From NCBI GenBank assembly GCA_017412765.1, contig JAFPWN010000004.1, positions 1 to 64,000 on the forward strand: a DNA stretch of 64,000 nt, written 5' to 3'. The notes beneath the pieces were generated by a model. It had not been told where the DNA came from, made no database searches, and saw only the letters and a list, made by a program, of their open reading frames with translations. The translations under genes and the position numbers were made by a program. Shown piece by piece: positions 18,139 through 26,808 of the stretch (positions are counted from its first letter, which is position 1; each line of letters opens with the position of its first letter). Origin of the DNA: Oscillospiraceae bacterium. GTDB lineage: Bacteria > Bacillota > Clostridia > Oscillospirales > Oscillospiraceae.

Positions 18139-18821
18139 AATACTTTCTTGACAGCGCTAAGATAGACGAAATAAAATACGCCTACAAGACCTTCGGCATC
18201 GACGGCGTGACCACAAATCCGCGCCACGTTATGGTCTCCGGCAAGCCGTTTCTGACGGTGATCCGCGAGCTTGCCGACTGGGTGCGCGAGGAGGGGCTTG
18301 AGGGCTATGAGCGCTTTCCGATCTCCGTAGAGGTAAACCCGCACCTTGACGACGCCGGCGAGATAATCTCAGAGGCTGAAAAAATCGCCGCAATGAGCGG
18401 GAATTTCGTCATAAAGATACCCTGCACCGCCGCCGGTATCGAGGCGGCGAAGGAGCTTGAAAAGAGGGGAGTGAGAACGAATCTCACGCTCGTTTTCTCC
18501 GCTTCGCAGGCGATCATCGCCGCAAAGAACGGCTCGAAATTCGTCTCTCCGTTTATCGGCTGGAAGGAGGATAACGGCGAGGACACCAAAGAGTACATCA
18601 AAAACATCGTGGATATCTACAAAAACTACGGCTGGTACGGCAGGACAGAGATAATCTGCGCCGCTGTGCGAAGCGCGAAGCAGATAGTGGACTGCGCGGT
18701 CGCGGGAGCGGATATCGTCACCGCCGGACTCGCCGTCTACGAGGCGAGCTTCAGGCACCCCTACACCCGCCAGGGACTTGAGACGTTCCGGAACGCGTGG
18801 GACAACACGGCGAAGGAGTAA
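18135..18821 (+). CDS. Transaldolase-family protein, candidate sulfofructose transaldolase
   Basis: A 228-residue short transaldolase (FSA/TalC size). The N-terminal FLDSAKIDEI, the Schiff-base Lys in FVIKIPCTAAG, TNLTLVFSASQAIIAAK and KFVSPFIG are family marks. It departs from ordinary transaldolases at GVTTNPRHV, where TTNPSL is usual; an added Arg there could bind an anionic C6 group. In transaldolase-type sulfoglycolysis this class splits 6-deoxy-6-sulfofructose to sulfolactaldehyde. It overlaps the GH31 gene by 4 bp. Specificity is inferred from the operon. Confidence 0.8.
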   Translation: MKYFLDSAKIDEIKYAYKTFGIDGVTTNPRHVMVSGKPFLTVIRELADWVREEGLEGYERFPISVEVNPHLDDAGEIISEAEKIAAMSGNFVIKIPCTAAGIEAAKELEKRGVRTNLTLVFSASQAIIAAKNGSKFVSPFIGWKEDNGEDTKEYIKNIVDIYKNYGWYGRTEIICAAVRSAKQIVDCAVAGADIVTAGLAVYEASFRHPYTRQGLETFRNAWDNTAKE

Positions 18822-18824
18822 AAG

Positions 18825-19676
18825 ATGAAGATAGGATTTATCGGTCTCGGCATTATGGGCGAGGCGATGTGCGCGAATATCGCAAAAAAGCACGATGATA
18901 CGGTTTTTTCCTACGACGTCGTGCCCGAAAAGAACGTACCCGGCACCGTGAGGCTCTCAAGCGCCCTTGAGGTCGCGGAAAAGAGCGACGTTATCATAAC
19001 AATGGTGCCGAAAAGTGAGCACAGCCGGGAGGTGTGCGAGGCGGTGCTGCCCGCGATGAGAAAAGGCAGGATCTACATAGATATGTCAACGATAGACCCC
19101 TCCGTTTCCGTCGAGCTGTCTGAGAAGGTCAAGGCGGCCGGCGCGCAGTTTGCCGACGCGCCCGTTGTAAAATCCCGCCCGGCAGCGGAGGCCGGCAAGC
19201 TCGGCATCTACGTCGGCTGCGATGAGGAGCTTTTCGAGGTCATCCGCCCCGTTCTCGGCTATATGGGCGAGAACATTATCAGAATGGGCGAAAACGGCAT
19301 GGGCCTTGTTATGAAGATATGCCACAACACCCTCGTCGCGGAGATACAGAACGGCGTGAACGAAACGCTCTGCCTTGCGCGCAGATACGGCGTTTCCGTT
19401 GATGATTTCAAGACCGCCATATCCTACGGCGGCGGACAGAACTTCTATCTCGACGGGCAGGCGGAGAACATAAAGAACCGCAACTGGAAAACAGCCTTCT
19501 CGCTCGAGAATATGAACAAAGACCTCGGCATCGCCGCCGGAATGAGCGAGGAAAAGGGCTTCAGAATGCCCGGCATGGAGAACGCAAGGCGCGTCTATGC
19601 CGAGGGCATGGAGGCGGGCATCGGCAGAGAGGACTTCCGCGCCACCTATAAAATCGTTTCGGGGGAGATGGAATGA
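18825..19676 (+). CDS. 3-hydroxyisobutyrate dehydrogenase-family reductase, candidate sulfolactaldehyde reductase
   Basis: A 283-residue beta-hydroxyacid dehydrogenase: Rossmann motif GFIGLGIMGEAM, catalytic Lys in GLVMKICHNTL (about residue 164) and NMNKDLGIAAG. In ordinary members DAPV is followed by SGG; here it is DAPVVKSRPAAEAG. YihU, the E. coli sulfolactaldehyde reductase, likewise departs from SGG at this point (GRT, with Arg123 on the sulfonate). A reductase here would turn the three-carbon product into a propanediol and reoxidise NADH. It starts three bases after the transaldolase and overlaps the isomerase gene by 4 bp. Confidence 0.8.
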   Translation: MKIGFIGLGIMGEAMCANIAKKHDDTVFSYDVVPEKNVPGTVRLSSALEVAEKSDVIITMVPKSEHSREVCEAVLPAMRKGRIYIDMSTIDPSVSVELSEKVKAAGAQFADAPVVKSRPAAEAGKLGIYVGCDEELFEVIRPVLGYMGENIIRMGENGMGLVMKICHNTLVAEIQNGVNETLCLARRYGVSVDDFKTAISYGGGQNFYLDGQAENIKNRNWKTAFSLENMNKDLGIAAGMSEEKGFRMPGMENARRVYAEGMEAGIGREDFRATYKIVSGEME

Positions 19677-20992
19677 TGAAAAACGCAAAGATAGGCGTTC
19701 TGTGCCTCGGGCGCTACACCTACGACGTCGCCGCCTCGCGCGGGATATACAAGGCCGCGATAGCCGACCTCAGGACTATTCCCGACATCGACTGGGAGAT
19801 AATCGAGGAGCCGGTCATCGAGAAGCCGGACGCGGAGAGCGCCGCGGCAAGGCTCAAAGCGGCGGGAGTAGACGCGGTCGCCGTCATCTCCGGCACCTTC
19901 CACCTCGGACACCTCGCGCTCATCATCGACCGCGCGGTTAAAAAGCCCGTTCTCCTATGGGCGTTCAACGAGCTGCCCTACGACGGCGGCAAGATCCGCC
20001 TCAACTCCGTCTGCGGCATGAATCTGAACGCATCGAACCTCTATAAATCCGGAAACGACTATTTCCTCTGCACCGTTTCCGACACGATAGACCGCGAGTG
20101 GGTGGACGCTGTACGCATGAAGGCGGCGATCGAGCACGCGCATATCGGCGTTGCCGGCTATCGCGCCGACGGATTTTTCAATCTCGACATCGACGAGCTT
20201 GACAACTTCCGCAAGACCGGCGTGCTTCTCGACCACTACGAGCTGTCGGATATGTTCTCCGCTGAGGTTTCCGAAGAGGAGATCGCCGGGCGCGAAAAGC
20301 AGGTGCGCGCGAAGTTCAGGTGCGGCGGCGTCACCGACGAGCAGGTTAGAAAGGTCGCGCGGCTGTGCGCCTCGACCGAGAAATTCCTCGATAAAAACAA
20401 GCTCGACGCTCTTGCGATACGCTGCTGGCCGGAGTACGCCAATAACTACGGCATCGCGCCCTGCGCCATGATGAGCTTACTCCAGTCCGACGGGCGCATA
20501 CTCTCCTGCGAGGGCGACGCCGAGGGCGCGGAGACGATGCTCGCGTGTCAGGCGGCGGGCTGCGAGACTCCGTATCTCGCCGACCTCAGCCAAGTCAATT
20601 TCGATGAGAACTACGCCCTTATGTGGCACTGCGGAGTCGCGCCCGTAAACCTCTGGGACGGAGAGTGCGACTGCACGCTCGACACGTATTTTGCCGGCGG
20701 CAGGGGAGTGACCGCGGGATTTGTAATGAAGAGCGGCAGGGTCAGCTTCGCGCGAATAGACACGGCAAGGGGCAAAACGCGCCTGTTTATCACAGAGGGC
20801 GTCGCCGAGCCGATGGAAAAGCAGCTCTCCGGCACCTACGCGAAGGTGCGCTTCGACTACCCCGTGCGCGACCTCATCGGCAGAGTCACCGAGACCGGCG
20901 TCGCGCACCACATCGTAATGTGCTACGGCGATTACGTGAACGTCTACCGCAAGCTTGCAAAAATAATGGGCTGGGAAATAATCGAACCCTGA
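19673..20992 (+). CDS. L-fucose/L-arabinose isomerase-superfamily sugar isomerase
   Basis: A 439-residue protein of the COG2407 type. The N-terminal domain begins KIGVLCLGRYTYDVA and includes VISGTFHLGHLALIID, LLWAFNELPYDGGKI and RLNSVCGMNLNAS. The C-terminal part carries LAIRCWPEYANNYGIAPC, ILSCEGDAEGAETM and the MWHCGVAPVNLW segment. Aldose-ketose isomerisation is the step needed between the GH31 hydrolase and the transaldolase, so it is a candidate sulfoquinovose (or other C6-modified glucose) isomerase. It begins with two adjacent ATG codons overlapping the reductase stop. Confidence 0.78.
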   Translation: MMKNAKIGVLCLGRYTYDVAASRGIYKAAIADLRTIPDIDWEIIEEPVIEKPDAESAAARLKAAGVDAVAVISGTFHLGHLALIIDRAVKKPVLLWAFNELPYDGGKIRLNSVCGMNLNASNLYKSGNDYFLCTVSDTIDREWVDAVRMKAAIEHAHIGVAGYRADGFFNLDIDELDNFRKTGVLLDHYELSDMFSAEVSEEEIAGREKQVRAKFRCGGVTDEQVRKVARLCASTEKFLDKNKLDALAIRCWPEYANNYGIAPCAMMSLLQSDGRILSCEGDAEGAETMLACQAAGCETPYLADLSQVNFDENYALMWHCGVAPVNLWDGECDCTLDTYFAGGRGVTAGFVMKSGRVSFARIDTARGKTRLFITEGVAEPMEKQLSGTYAKVRFDYPVRDLIGRVTETGVAHHIVMCYGDYVNVYRKLAKIMGWEIIEP

Positions 20993-21004
20993 AAGGAAAA
21001 AACA

Positions 21005-21472
21005 ATGGACATCAATCAGATTATTCAGGCACTCACATCCTCAGAGGCGCTCTCCGGCATCGCCGGCGCGGCATCGGTCGATCTTGAGGACGCGAAAAGC
21101 GTAATTGAAAACGCGGTTTCTCCTATGATAAGGGGCGCATTCGGCAGCGCCGATCTGTCGAAGCTGAAAACTCTCCTTGAGGGCTTCAGCGGATCCTTTG
21201 GCGACGCGGTAAAGAAAATAGACCTAAAGGAGGGCGCAAAGCTCCTCTCCGAGCTGCTCGGCAGTAAAGAGAGCGCCACGGTCAGCGAGATTTCAAGGGA
21301 GAGCGGGGTGGAGGAGGGCAAAACGAAAAATATCCTCTCCGCCGCGGCTCCGCTCGTGGCGAATATCCTCGGCACCGAGCTTAAGGACGGCGACATCGGC
21401 GCGCTCGCGGTGAGCCTTATGAAAAACATCAGCTTCACCGACCTGTTCGGCGGACTTTTCGGAATGAAATAA
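21005..21472 (+). CDS. DUF937-like protein
   Basis: A 155-residue helical protein resembling the DUF937 family (YidB-like). It has no signal peptide, low cysteine content and Gly/Ala/Ser-rich helices (GAFGSADLSKLKTLLEGFSGSFG, ending in TDLFGGLFG). It lies 12 bp after the isomerase with AGGAAAA before the ATG, so it may be co-transcribed, but nothing ties it to sugar metabolism. Function unknown. Confidence 0.7.
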   Translation: MDINQIIQALTSSEALSGIAGAASVDLEDAKSVIENAVSPMIRGAFGSADLSKLKTLLEGFSGSFGDAVKKIDLKEGAKLLSELLGSKESATVSEISRESGVEEGKTKNILSAAAPLVANILGTELKDGDIGALAVSLMKNISFTDLFGGLFGMK

Positions 21473-21508
21473 CCGCAACATTTGCAATATGCGCAACAAA
21501 TTAGACTA

Positions 21509-21537
21509 TTGAAAAAAACAAGCCGCGAGCTTATAAT
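21509..21537 (+). promoter_or_regulatory. Promoter of the uxuA operon with possible operator upstream
   Basis: TTGAAA (21509-21514), a 17-bp spacer and a perfect TATAAT (21532-21537). Just upstream, TTGCAATATGCGCAA (21482-21496) is an imperfect inverted repeat that could bind a hexuronate repressor. Confidence 0.7.
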
Positions 21538-21577
21538 TTAATCACAATAAAAAATAAAGTACGGGAGGAAAAACACA

Positions 21578-22669
21578 ATGCAAATGGGATTCCGCTGGTA
21601 CAGCGAGGGCAACGATAAGATCACCCTTTCCGACATCCGCCAGATACCCGGCGTCAGCACCATAGTCTGGGCGCTCCACGATAAGATGCCCGGCGAGGTA
21701 TGGCAGCCGGAGGAGATCGGGAAGGTCGTCTCCGAGATCCGCGCCGCCGGCTTCAACGCCGACGTCGTTGAGAGCGTAAACGTGCACGACGACATCAAGA
21801 TCGGTCTTCCGACCCGCGATTTGTACATCGAGAACTACAAACAGACTATCCGCAATCTCGCGCCCTTCGGCGTAAAGGTCATCTGCTACAACTTCATGCC
21901 GATCTTCGACTGGACGAGAAGCGACCTTTTCCATCCCGTCGGCGACGGCTCCACCGCGCTCTACTATCAGAAGGATATGATCCAGGACGATCCCAAGGAG
22001 ATGGCGGACTACGTCATGAGCTTCACCGAGAAGTATCACATGACCTTCCCCGGCTGGGAGCCTGAGAGAATGGCGCACCTTGACGAGCTTTTTGAGAAGT
22101 ACAGGGACGTCGATCACGAGAAGCTCTGGGCAAACTTCAAGTACTTCCTCGAGGCGATCATGCCGACCTGCCGCGAGTGTGACATCAAGATGGCGGTACA
22201 TATGGACGATCCACCCTGGGACATCTTCGGACTCCCGCGCCTGCTTACGAACGCCGAGAACATCGACCGCTTCCTCAGTATGGTCGACGATCCCTACAAC
22301 TGCCTCACGCTCTGCTCCGGCTCTCTTAACGCCGACCCGGCAAACAACGTCGCCGAGATCGTCCGCAAGCACTGCGACCGCATCGCCTTCGCGCACATCC
22401 GCAACGTAAAGCACTTCCCGAACGGCGACTTCTCCGAGGCGAGCCACCGCGACTGCGACGGCGACACCGGCATTCTCGACATTCTCCGCGCGTATCACGA
22501 CTGCGGCTACGAGGGATATATCCGCCCCGACCACGGCAGACACCTCTGGGACGAGAAGCCCGGCAACGTCCGCCCCGGCTACGGCCTTTATGACAGAGCG
22601 CTCGGCATCATGTATATGCTCGGCGCATGGGATATGATGGACAAAGAATCTGAAAAGGAGTGCAAATAA
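21578..22669 (+). CDS. uxuA: Mannonate dehydratase
   Basis: A 363-residue UxuA converting D-mannonate to 2-keto-3-deoxygluconate with a divalent metal. Recognised by VWALHDKMPGEVW, CYNFMPIFDWTR, the metal-binding AVHMDDPPWDIFGLPR, TLCSGSLNAD and the C-terminal YIRPDHGRHLW. GGAGG lies upstream of the ATG. It heads the hexuronate cluster; codon choice is strongly biased to C-ending codons, suggesting high expression when induced. Confidence 0.97.
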   Translation: MQMGFRWYSEGNDKITLSDIRQIPGVSTIVWALHDKMPGEVWQPEEIGKVVSEIRAAGFNADVVESVNVHDDIKIGLPTRDLYIENYKQTIRNLAPFGVKVICYNFMPIFDWTRSDLFHPVGDGSTALYYQKDMIQDDPKEMADYVMSFTEKYHMTFPGWEPERMAHLDELFEKYRDVDHEKLWANFKYFLEAIMPTCRECDIKMAVHMDDPPWDIFGLPRLLTNAENIDRFLSMVDDPYNCLTLCSGSLNADPANNVAEIVRKHCDRIAFAHIRNVKHFPNGDFSEASHRDCDGDTGILDILRAYHDCGYEGYIRPDHGRHLWDEKPGNVRPGYGLYDRALGIMYMLGAWDMMDKESEKECK

Positions 22670-22670
22670 A

Positions 22671-23525
22671 ATGGAAAAGAACGTACTTAACACCGATCTT
22701 ACCGGCAAGGTTGCCGTTGTCACCGGAGCGGGCGGAGTCCTCTGCTCCATGTTCGCAAAGGTCCTCGCGCGCGCCGGCGCGAAGGTCGCTCTTCTCGACC
22801 TCAACGAGGAGGCGGCTCAGAAGTACGCCGATGAGATCACAGCCGAGGGCGGCTGCGCCAAGGCGTATAAGTGCAACGTGCTCGAGAAGGAGAGCTGCTA
22901 TGCCGTAGCCGACGCCGTTGAGGCTGACCTCGGCAAGTGCGACATTCTCCTTAACGGCGCCGGCGGAAACAATCCCCGCGCCACCACCGACAAGGAGTAT
23001 TTTGAGCTTGGCGACATCGAGGCCGACACCAAGAGCTTCTTTGACCTCGATAAGAGCGGCGTTGAATTCGTATTCAACCTCAACTTCATCGGAACTCTTC
23101 TCCCGACTCAGGCGTTTGCCCGCCAGATGGTCGGCAGAGAGGGCTGCAACATCCTGAACGTCAGCTCCATGAACGCCTACACTCCGCTCACGAAGATCCC
23201 CGCGTACTCCGGAGCGAAGGCGGCAATCTCCAACTTCACACAGTGGCTCGCCGTCCACTTCTCCAAGGTCGGCATCCGCGTGAACGCGATCGCGCCCGGC
23301 TTCTTCTCCACAAAGCAGAATGCCGCGCTCCTCTTCAACCCTGACGGAACTCCGACCGCCCGCACCGGCAAGATCCTTGCCGCGACCCCGATGGGCCGCT
23401 TCGGCAACTCCGATACCGAGCTCAACGGCGCCGTTCTCTTCCTCCTCAACAACGAGGCGGCTGGCTTCATCACCGGCGTGACTATCCCCATCGACGGCGG
23501 CTTCTCCGCTTATTCCGGCGTATAA
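22671..23525 (+). CDS. uxuB: D-mannonate oxidoreductase (fructuronate reductase), SDR type
   Basis: A 284-residue short-chain dehydrogenase with the NAD motif TGAGGVLCSMFAK near residue 18, NGAGGNNP, the catalytic SSMNAYTPLTKIPAYSGAK (Ser, Tyr, Lys) and the C-terminal GVTIPIDGGFSAYSGV typical of the YjmF/UxuB type. It would reduce fructuronate to mannonate, the step just before UxuA. It starts one base after uxuA with AAAAGGAG upstream. Paralogous SDR functions are possible, but context is strong. Confidence 0.92.
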   Translation: MEKNVLNTDLTGKVAVVTGAGGVLCSMFAKVLARAGAKVALLDLNEEAAQKYADEITAEGGCAKAYKCNVLEKESCYAVADAVEADLGKCDILLNGAGGNNPRATTDKEYFELGDIEADTKSFFDLDKSGVEFVFNLNFIGTLLPTQAFARQMVGREGCNILNVSSMNAYTPLTKIPAYSGAKAAISNFTQWLAVHFSKVGIRVNAIAPGFFSTKQNAALLFNPDGTPTARTGKILAATPMGRFGNSDTELNGAVLFLLNNEAAGFITGVTIPIDGGFSAYSGV

Positions 23526-23536
23526 TTCGACAATAG

Positions 23537-23577
23537 ATCACGGGCAGAAATATTTTCTGTCCGTGATTGCTATTTTT
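23537..23577 (+). terminator. Intrinsic terminator after uxuB
   Basis: A 14-bp stem (23537-23550 with 23554-23567, one G-T pair) with a 3-base loop, followed by TGCTATTTTTA. Confidence 0.85.
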
Positions 23578-23593
23578 ATATCCGTTTTTACGG

Positions 23594-23622
23594 TTTACAG
23601 ATTTTTTTGTATATGTTACACT
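23594..23622 (+). promoter_or_regulatory. Promoter of eda-kdgK-uxaC
   Basis: TTTACA (23594-23599), a 17-bp spacer and TACACT (23617-23622), placed after the uxuB terminator. Confidence 0.5.
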
Positions 23623-23664
23623 AAATCAGTATGAAAATATATATATTTTGGAGGCGAATTACCA

Positions 23665-24303
23665 ATGACTGAGATGATGCTCAAACTCAAAAAAATCGGC
23701 ATAATCCCCGTAGTCGTTCTCGACAACGCCGACGACGCGATCCCTCTCGCCGAGGCGCTCATCAAGGGCGGACTTCCGTGCGCTGAGGTGACCTTCCGTA
23801 CCGCGGCGGCAGAGGAGAGTATCCGCAGAATGGCAAAGGCTTTTCCCGAGATGATCGTCGGTGCCGGCACCGTTCTCACCACCGAGCAGGCTGACAGAGC
23901 TATCGACGCCGGCTCCAAGTTCATCGTAAGCCCCGGCTTCAATCCCAGAGTTACAAAATACGTTCTTGACAAGGGCGTTCCGATGACTCCCGGCATCTGT
24001 ACTCCCAGTGAGGCGGAGGGCGCGATGGAGCTCGGACTTGACGCCGTCAAGTTCTTCCCGGCGGAGCCGTCCGGCGGCCTTAAGATGATAAAGGCTATGG
24101 CGGCGCCTTACGTCGGCCTCAACTTCATGCCCACTGGCGGCATCTCTCCCGAGAACGTCCGCGACTATCTCAAGTACGACCGCATCATCTGCTGCGGCGG
24201 CAGCTGGATGGTCAAGGGCGACCTCATCAGGGCCGGCAAGTTCGATGAAATCGAGAAGCTCGTAAAAGAAGCTTCTGATATTGTTAAAGAAATTAGGGGG
24301 TAA
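23665..24303 (+). CDS. eda: 2-keto-3-deoxy-6-phosphogluconate aldolase
   Basis: A 212-residue KDPG aldolase that splits KDPG into pyruvate and glyceraldehyde 3-phosphate. The Schiff-base Lys is in LDAVKFFPAE (about residue 131), the general-base Glu in CAEVTFRTAAAEE, and GAGTVLT and MPTGGIS bind phosphate. GGAGG lies upstream. It has its own promoter and precedes kdgK by 5 bp. Confidence 0.96.
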   Translation: MTEMMLKLKKIGIIPVVVLDNADDAIPLAEALIKGGLPCAEVTFRTAAAEESIRRMAKAFPEMIVGAGTVLTTEQADRAIDAGSKFIVSPGFNPRVTKYVLDKGVPMTPGICTPSEAEGAMELGLDAVKFFPAEPSGGLKMIKAMAAPYVGLNFMPTGGISPENVRDYLKYDRIICCGGSWMVKGDLIRAGKFDEIEKLVKEASDIVKEIRG

Positions 24304-24308
24304 TTAAA

Positions 24309-25334
24309 ATGAGAGTAGTAACATTTGGCGAACTGATGGTAAGACTTCAGCCCTACAACTATGAGCGTTTCGTTCAGGCCGATCATCTCGAGTTCACCTT
24401 CGGCGGCGGCGAGGCAAACGTAGCCGTATCCCTCGCAAACTACGGCGCTGACGCCGCGTTCGTAACGAAGCTTCCCGCGCACGCGATCGGCCAGGCTGCC
24501 GTCAACTCTCTTCGCCGCTACGGCGTAGACACCAGCATGATCGTCCGCGGCGGCGACCGTGTGGGTATCTACTACAACGAGAAGGGCGCTTCCCAGCGTC
24601 CGAGCGTCTGCATCTATGACCGCGCTCATTCCGCAATTCAGGAGTCCGATCCCTCCGACTTCGACTGGGACAAGATCTTCGAGGGCGCCGACTGGTTCCA
24701 CTTCACCGGCATCACCCCGGCACTGGGCCCCAACATGGTCAAGGCCTGCGTAGAGGCGTGCAAGGCAGCCAAGGCCCGCGGCGTCAAGATCTCCTGCGAC
24801 CTTAACTATCGCGGCAAGCTCTGGACGAGAGCCCAGGCGCGCGAGGCTATGACCGAGCTCTGCCAGTACGTTGACGTCTGCATCTCCAACGAGGAGGACG
24901 CGAAGGACGTATTCGGCATCGAGGCCGAGGCTACCGACATCACCGCCGGTTCTCTCAACCGCGAGGGCTACAAGTCCGTCGCCCGTCAGCTTGCCGAGAA
25001 GTTCGGCTTCGAGAAGGTTGCCATCACCCTCCGCGAGAGCCACAGCGCATTCGATAACGACTGGTCCGCTATGCTCTACGACGTACAGAGCGGCGAGTAC
25101 TGCTTCTCCAAGAAGTATCACCTCCACATCATCGACCGTATCGGCGGCGGCGACAGCTTCGGCGGCGGTCTTATCTACGCTCTTCTCTCCGGCAAGGACA
25201 CCCAGGGCGCCGTTGAGTTCGCGGTCGCGGCTTCCGCTCTGAAGCACTCCATCGAGGGCGACTACAACTTCGCCACCATTGCCGAGGTCGAGAAGCTCGC
25301 CGGCGGCGACGGCTCCGGCAGAGTCCAGAGGTAA
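24309..25334 (+). CDS. kdgK: 2-keto-3-deoxygluconate kinase
   Basis: A 341-residue PfkB-family sugar kinase. TFGELMVRLQP starts the protein, FTFGGGEANVAVSLA binds substrate, and IIDRIGGGDSFGGGLIYAL is the ATP/anion-hole signature with the catalytic Asp. It phosphorylates 2-keto-3-deoxygluconate made by UxuA to feed Eda. RBS GGGGG precedes the ATG. Very regular, highly expressed codon usage. Confidence 0.95.
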   Translation: MRVVTFGELMVRLQPYNYERFVQADHLEFTFGGGEANVAVSLANYGADAAFVTKLPAHAIGQAAVNSLRRYGVDTSMIVRGGDRVGIYYNEKGASQRPSVCIYDRAHSAIQESDPSDFDWDKIFEGADWFHFTGITPALGPNMVKACVEACKAAKARGVKISCDLNYRGKLWTRAQAREAMTELCQYVDVCISNEEDAKDVFGIEAEATDITAGSLNREGYKSVARQLAEKFGFEKVAITLRESHSAFDNDWSAMLYDVQSGEYCFSKKYHLHIIDRIGGGDSFGGGLIYALLSGKDTQGAVEFAVAASALKHSIEGDYNFATIAEVEKLAGGDGSGRVQR

Positions 25335-25338
25335 CTTC

Positions 25339-26772
25339 ATGAAGGAATTTATGGATAAGGACTTTGTCCTTACTAACGACACCGCAAAGCATCTTTTCCA
25401 CGATTACGCGGAGAATATGCCTATCGTCGATTACCACTGCCATATCTCACCGAAGGAGATCTATGAGGACAGGCGCTTCGACAACCTCGTTGAGGTCTGG
25501 CTCGGCGGTCACAATCCCGACGGCACCTACTTCGGAGACCACTACAAGTGGCGCGTAATGCGCTCCAACGGCGTGCCCGAGGAGTACATCACCGGCGACA
25601 AGCCCGCTTACGAGCGCTTCCTCAAGTTCGTCGAGAGCCTTGAGATGGCTATCGGCAACCCGATGTACCACTGGTGCAACATGGAGCTTCGCCAGTTCTT
25701 CGGCTACACGAAGCCCCTCACAGTCGAGAACGCTGAGGAGTGCTGGAATTACTGCAACGAGAAGCTCCGCACCGATCCGAACCTCACCGTTCGCGGCATC
25801 ATCGCCAAGGCGAAGGTCGCAATGGTCGGCACCACCGACGATCCCATCGACTCCCTTGAGTGGCACGAGAAGATCGCGGCGGATCCCTCCATCACCGTCA
25901 AGGTATGCCCGTCCTTCCGCCCCGACAAGGCTATAAACATCACAAAGCCCGGCTTCACCGATTACATGGCGAAGCTTGCCGCCTCCGTCGGCAAGGAGAA
26001 GCTCCAGAACTTTGAAGAGGTCTGCGCCGCTCTTACCGAGAGACTTGAGTTCTTCGCAAAGATGGGCTGCCGCGCCTCCGACCACGGCCTTGACTACATC
26101 CCGTTCCAGAAGTGCTGCCCGAAGTGCGCCGACAAGGCGTATCAGAAGGCTATGGCAGGCGAGGAGCTCACCGTTGAAGAGGCTGAGAAGTATCAGACCC
26201 AGCTCCTTCTCCACCTCGGCAGAGAGTATCACCGCCTCGGCATCGCCATGCAGCTCCACTATTCCTGCAAGCGCAACAACAACGAGCGTATGTATGAGCT
26301 TCTCGGCCCCGATACCGGCTTCGATATGGTCGCGCAGAACACCTGTGGCGGCGCGATCGCGGACTTCCTCAGCGCGCTTGACAAGACCGGCGAGTGCCCC
26401 AAGACCATCATCTATTCGCTCAACTCCGCCGACTTCGATCAGATCGGCACCCTTATCGGCTGCTTCCAGTCCGACGAGGTTCCCGGCAAGATTCAGCACG
26501 GCTCCGCATGGTGGTTCAACGACACCAAGACCGGAATGCAGGCTCAGATGACGAGCCTTGCCAACCTCGGACTTCTCGGAAACTTCGTCGGTATGCTCAC
26601 CGACTCCCGTTCGTTCCTCAGCTACGCGCGCCACGATTACTTCCGCAGGATCCTCTGCGACCTCATCGGCAAGTGGGTCGAGAACGGCGAGTATCCGAAT
26701 ATCGACGCTTCCCTCAAGAAGATCGTCGAGGGCGTTTGCTACAATAACGCCGTCAGATATTTCAATCTGTGA
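25339..26772 (+). CDS. uxaC: Uronate isomerase
   Basis: A 477-residue amidohydrolase-fold isomerase converting glucuronate to fructuronate and galacturonate to tagaturonate. Metal ligands appear in IVDYHCHISPKEI (about residues 27-39); YHWCNMELRQFFGY, GTTDDPIDSLEWH, RASDHGLD and the late LTDSRSFLSYARHDYFRRI are typical. ATG 25339, with GAGGT upstream, gives the normal length. No taga/altronate genes (uxaA, uxaB) are present, so only the glucuronate branch is complete here. Confidence 0.97.
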   Translation: MKEFMDKDFVLTNDTAKHLFHDYAENMPIVDYHCHISPKEIYEDRRFDNLVEVWLGGHNPDGTYFGDHYKWRVMRSNGVPEEYITGDKPAYERFLKFVESLEMAIGNPMYHWCNMELRQFFGYTKPLTVENAEECWNYCNEKLRTDPNLTVRGIIAKAKVAMVGTTDDPIDSLEWHEKIAADPSITVKVCPSFRPDKAINITKPGFTDYMAKLAASVGKEKLQNFEEVCAALTERLEFFAKMGCRASDHGLDYIPFQKCCPKCADKAYQKAMAGEELTVEEAEKYQTQLLLHLGREYHRLGIAMQLHYSCKRNNNERMYELLGPDTGFDMVAQNTCGGAIADFLSALDKTGECPKTIIYSLNSADFDQIGTLIGCFQSDEVPGKIQHGSAWWFNDTKTGMQAQMTSLANLGLLGNFVGMLTDSRSFLSYARHDYFRRILCDLIGKWVENGEYPNIDASLKKIVEGVCYNNAVRYFNL

Positions 26773-26785
26773 TTTTTCCGCAATT

Positions 26786-26808
26786 AAGAGCCTTTCCTTC
26801 GGGAAAGG
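26786..26808 (+). terminator. Left half of an interrupted uxaC terminator
   Basis: AAGA followed by GCCTTTCCTTCGGGAAAGG. The matching CTCTT arm extension and T-tract that should follow are found only after the second copy at 26970-26998, so the original terminator was split by the 161-bp element. Confidence 0.7.

Noticed and set aside
21542-22804. A 420-codon minus-strand frame opposite uxuA
   Set aside because: It is the antisense shadow of uxuA, which has strong family motifs and a promoter.
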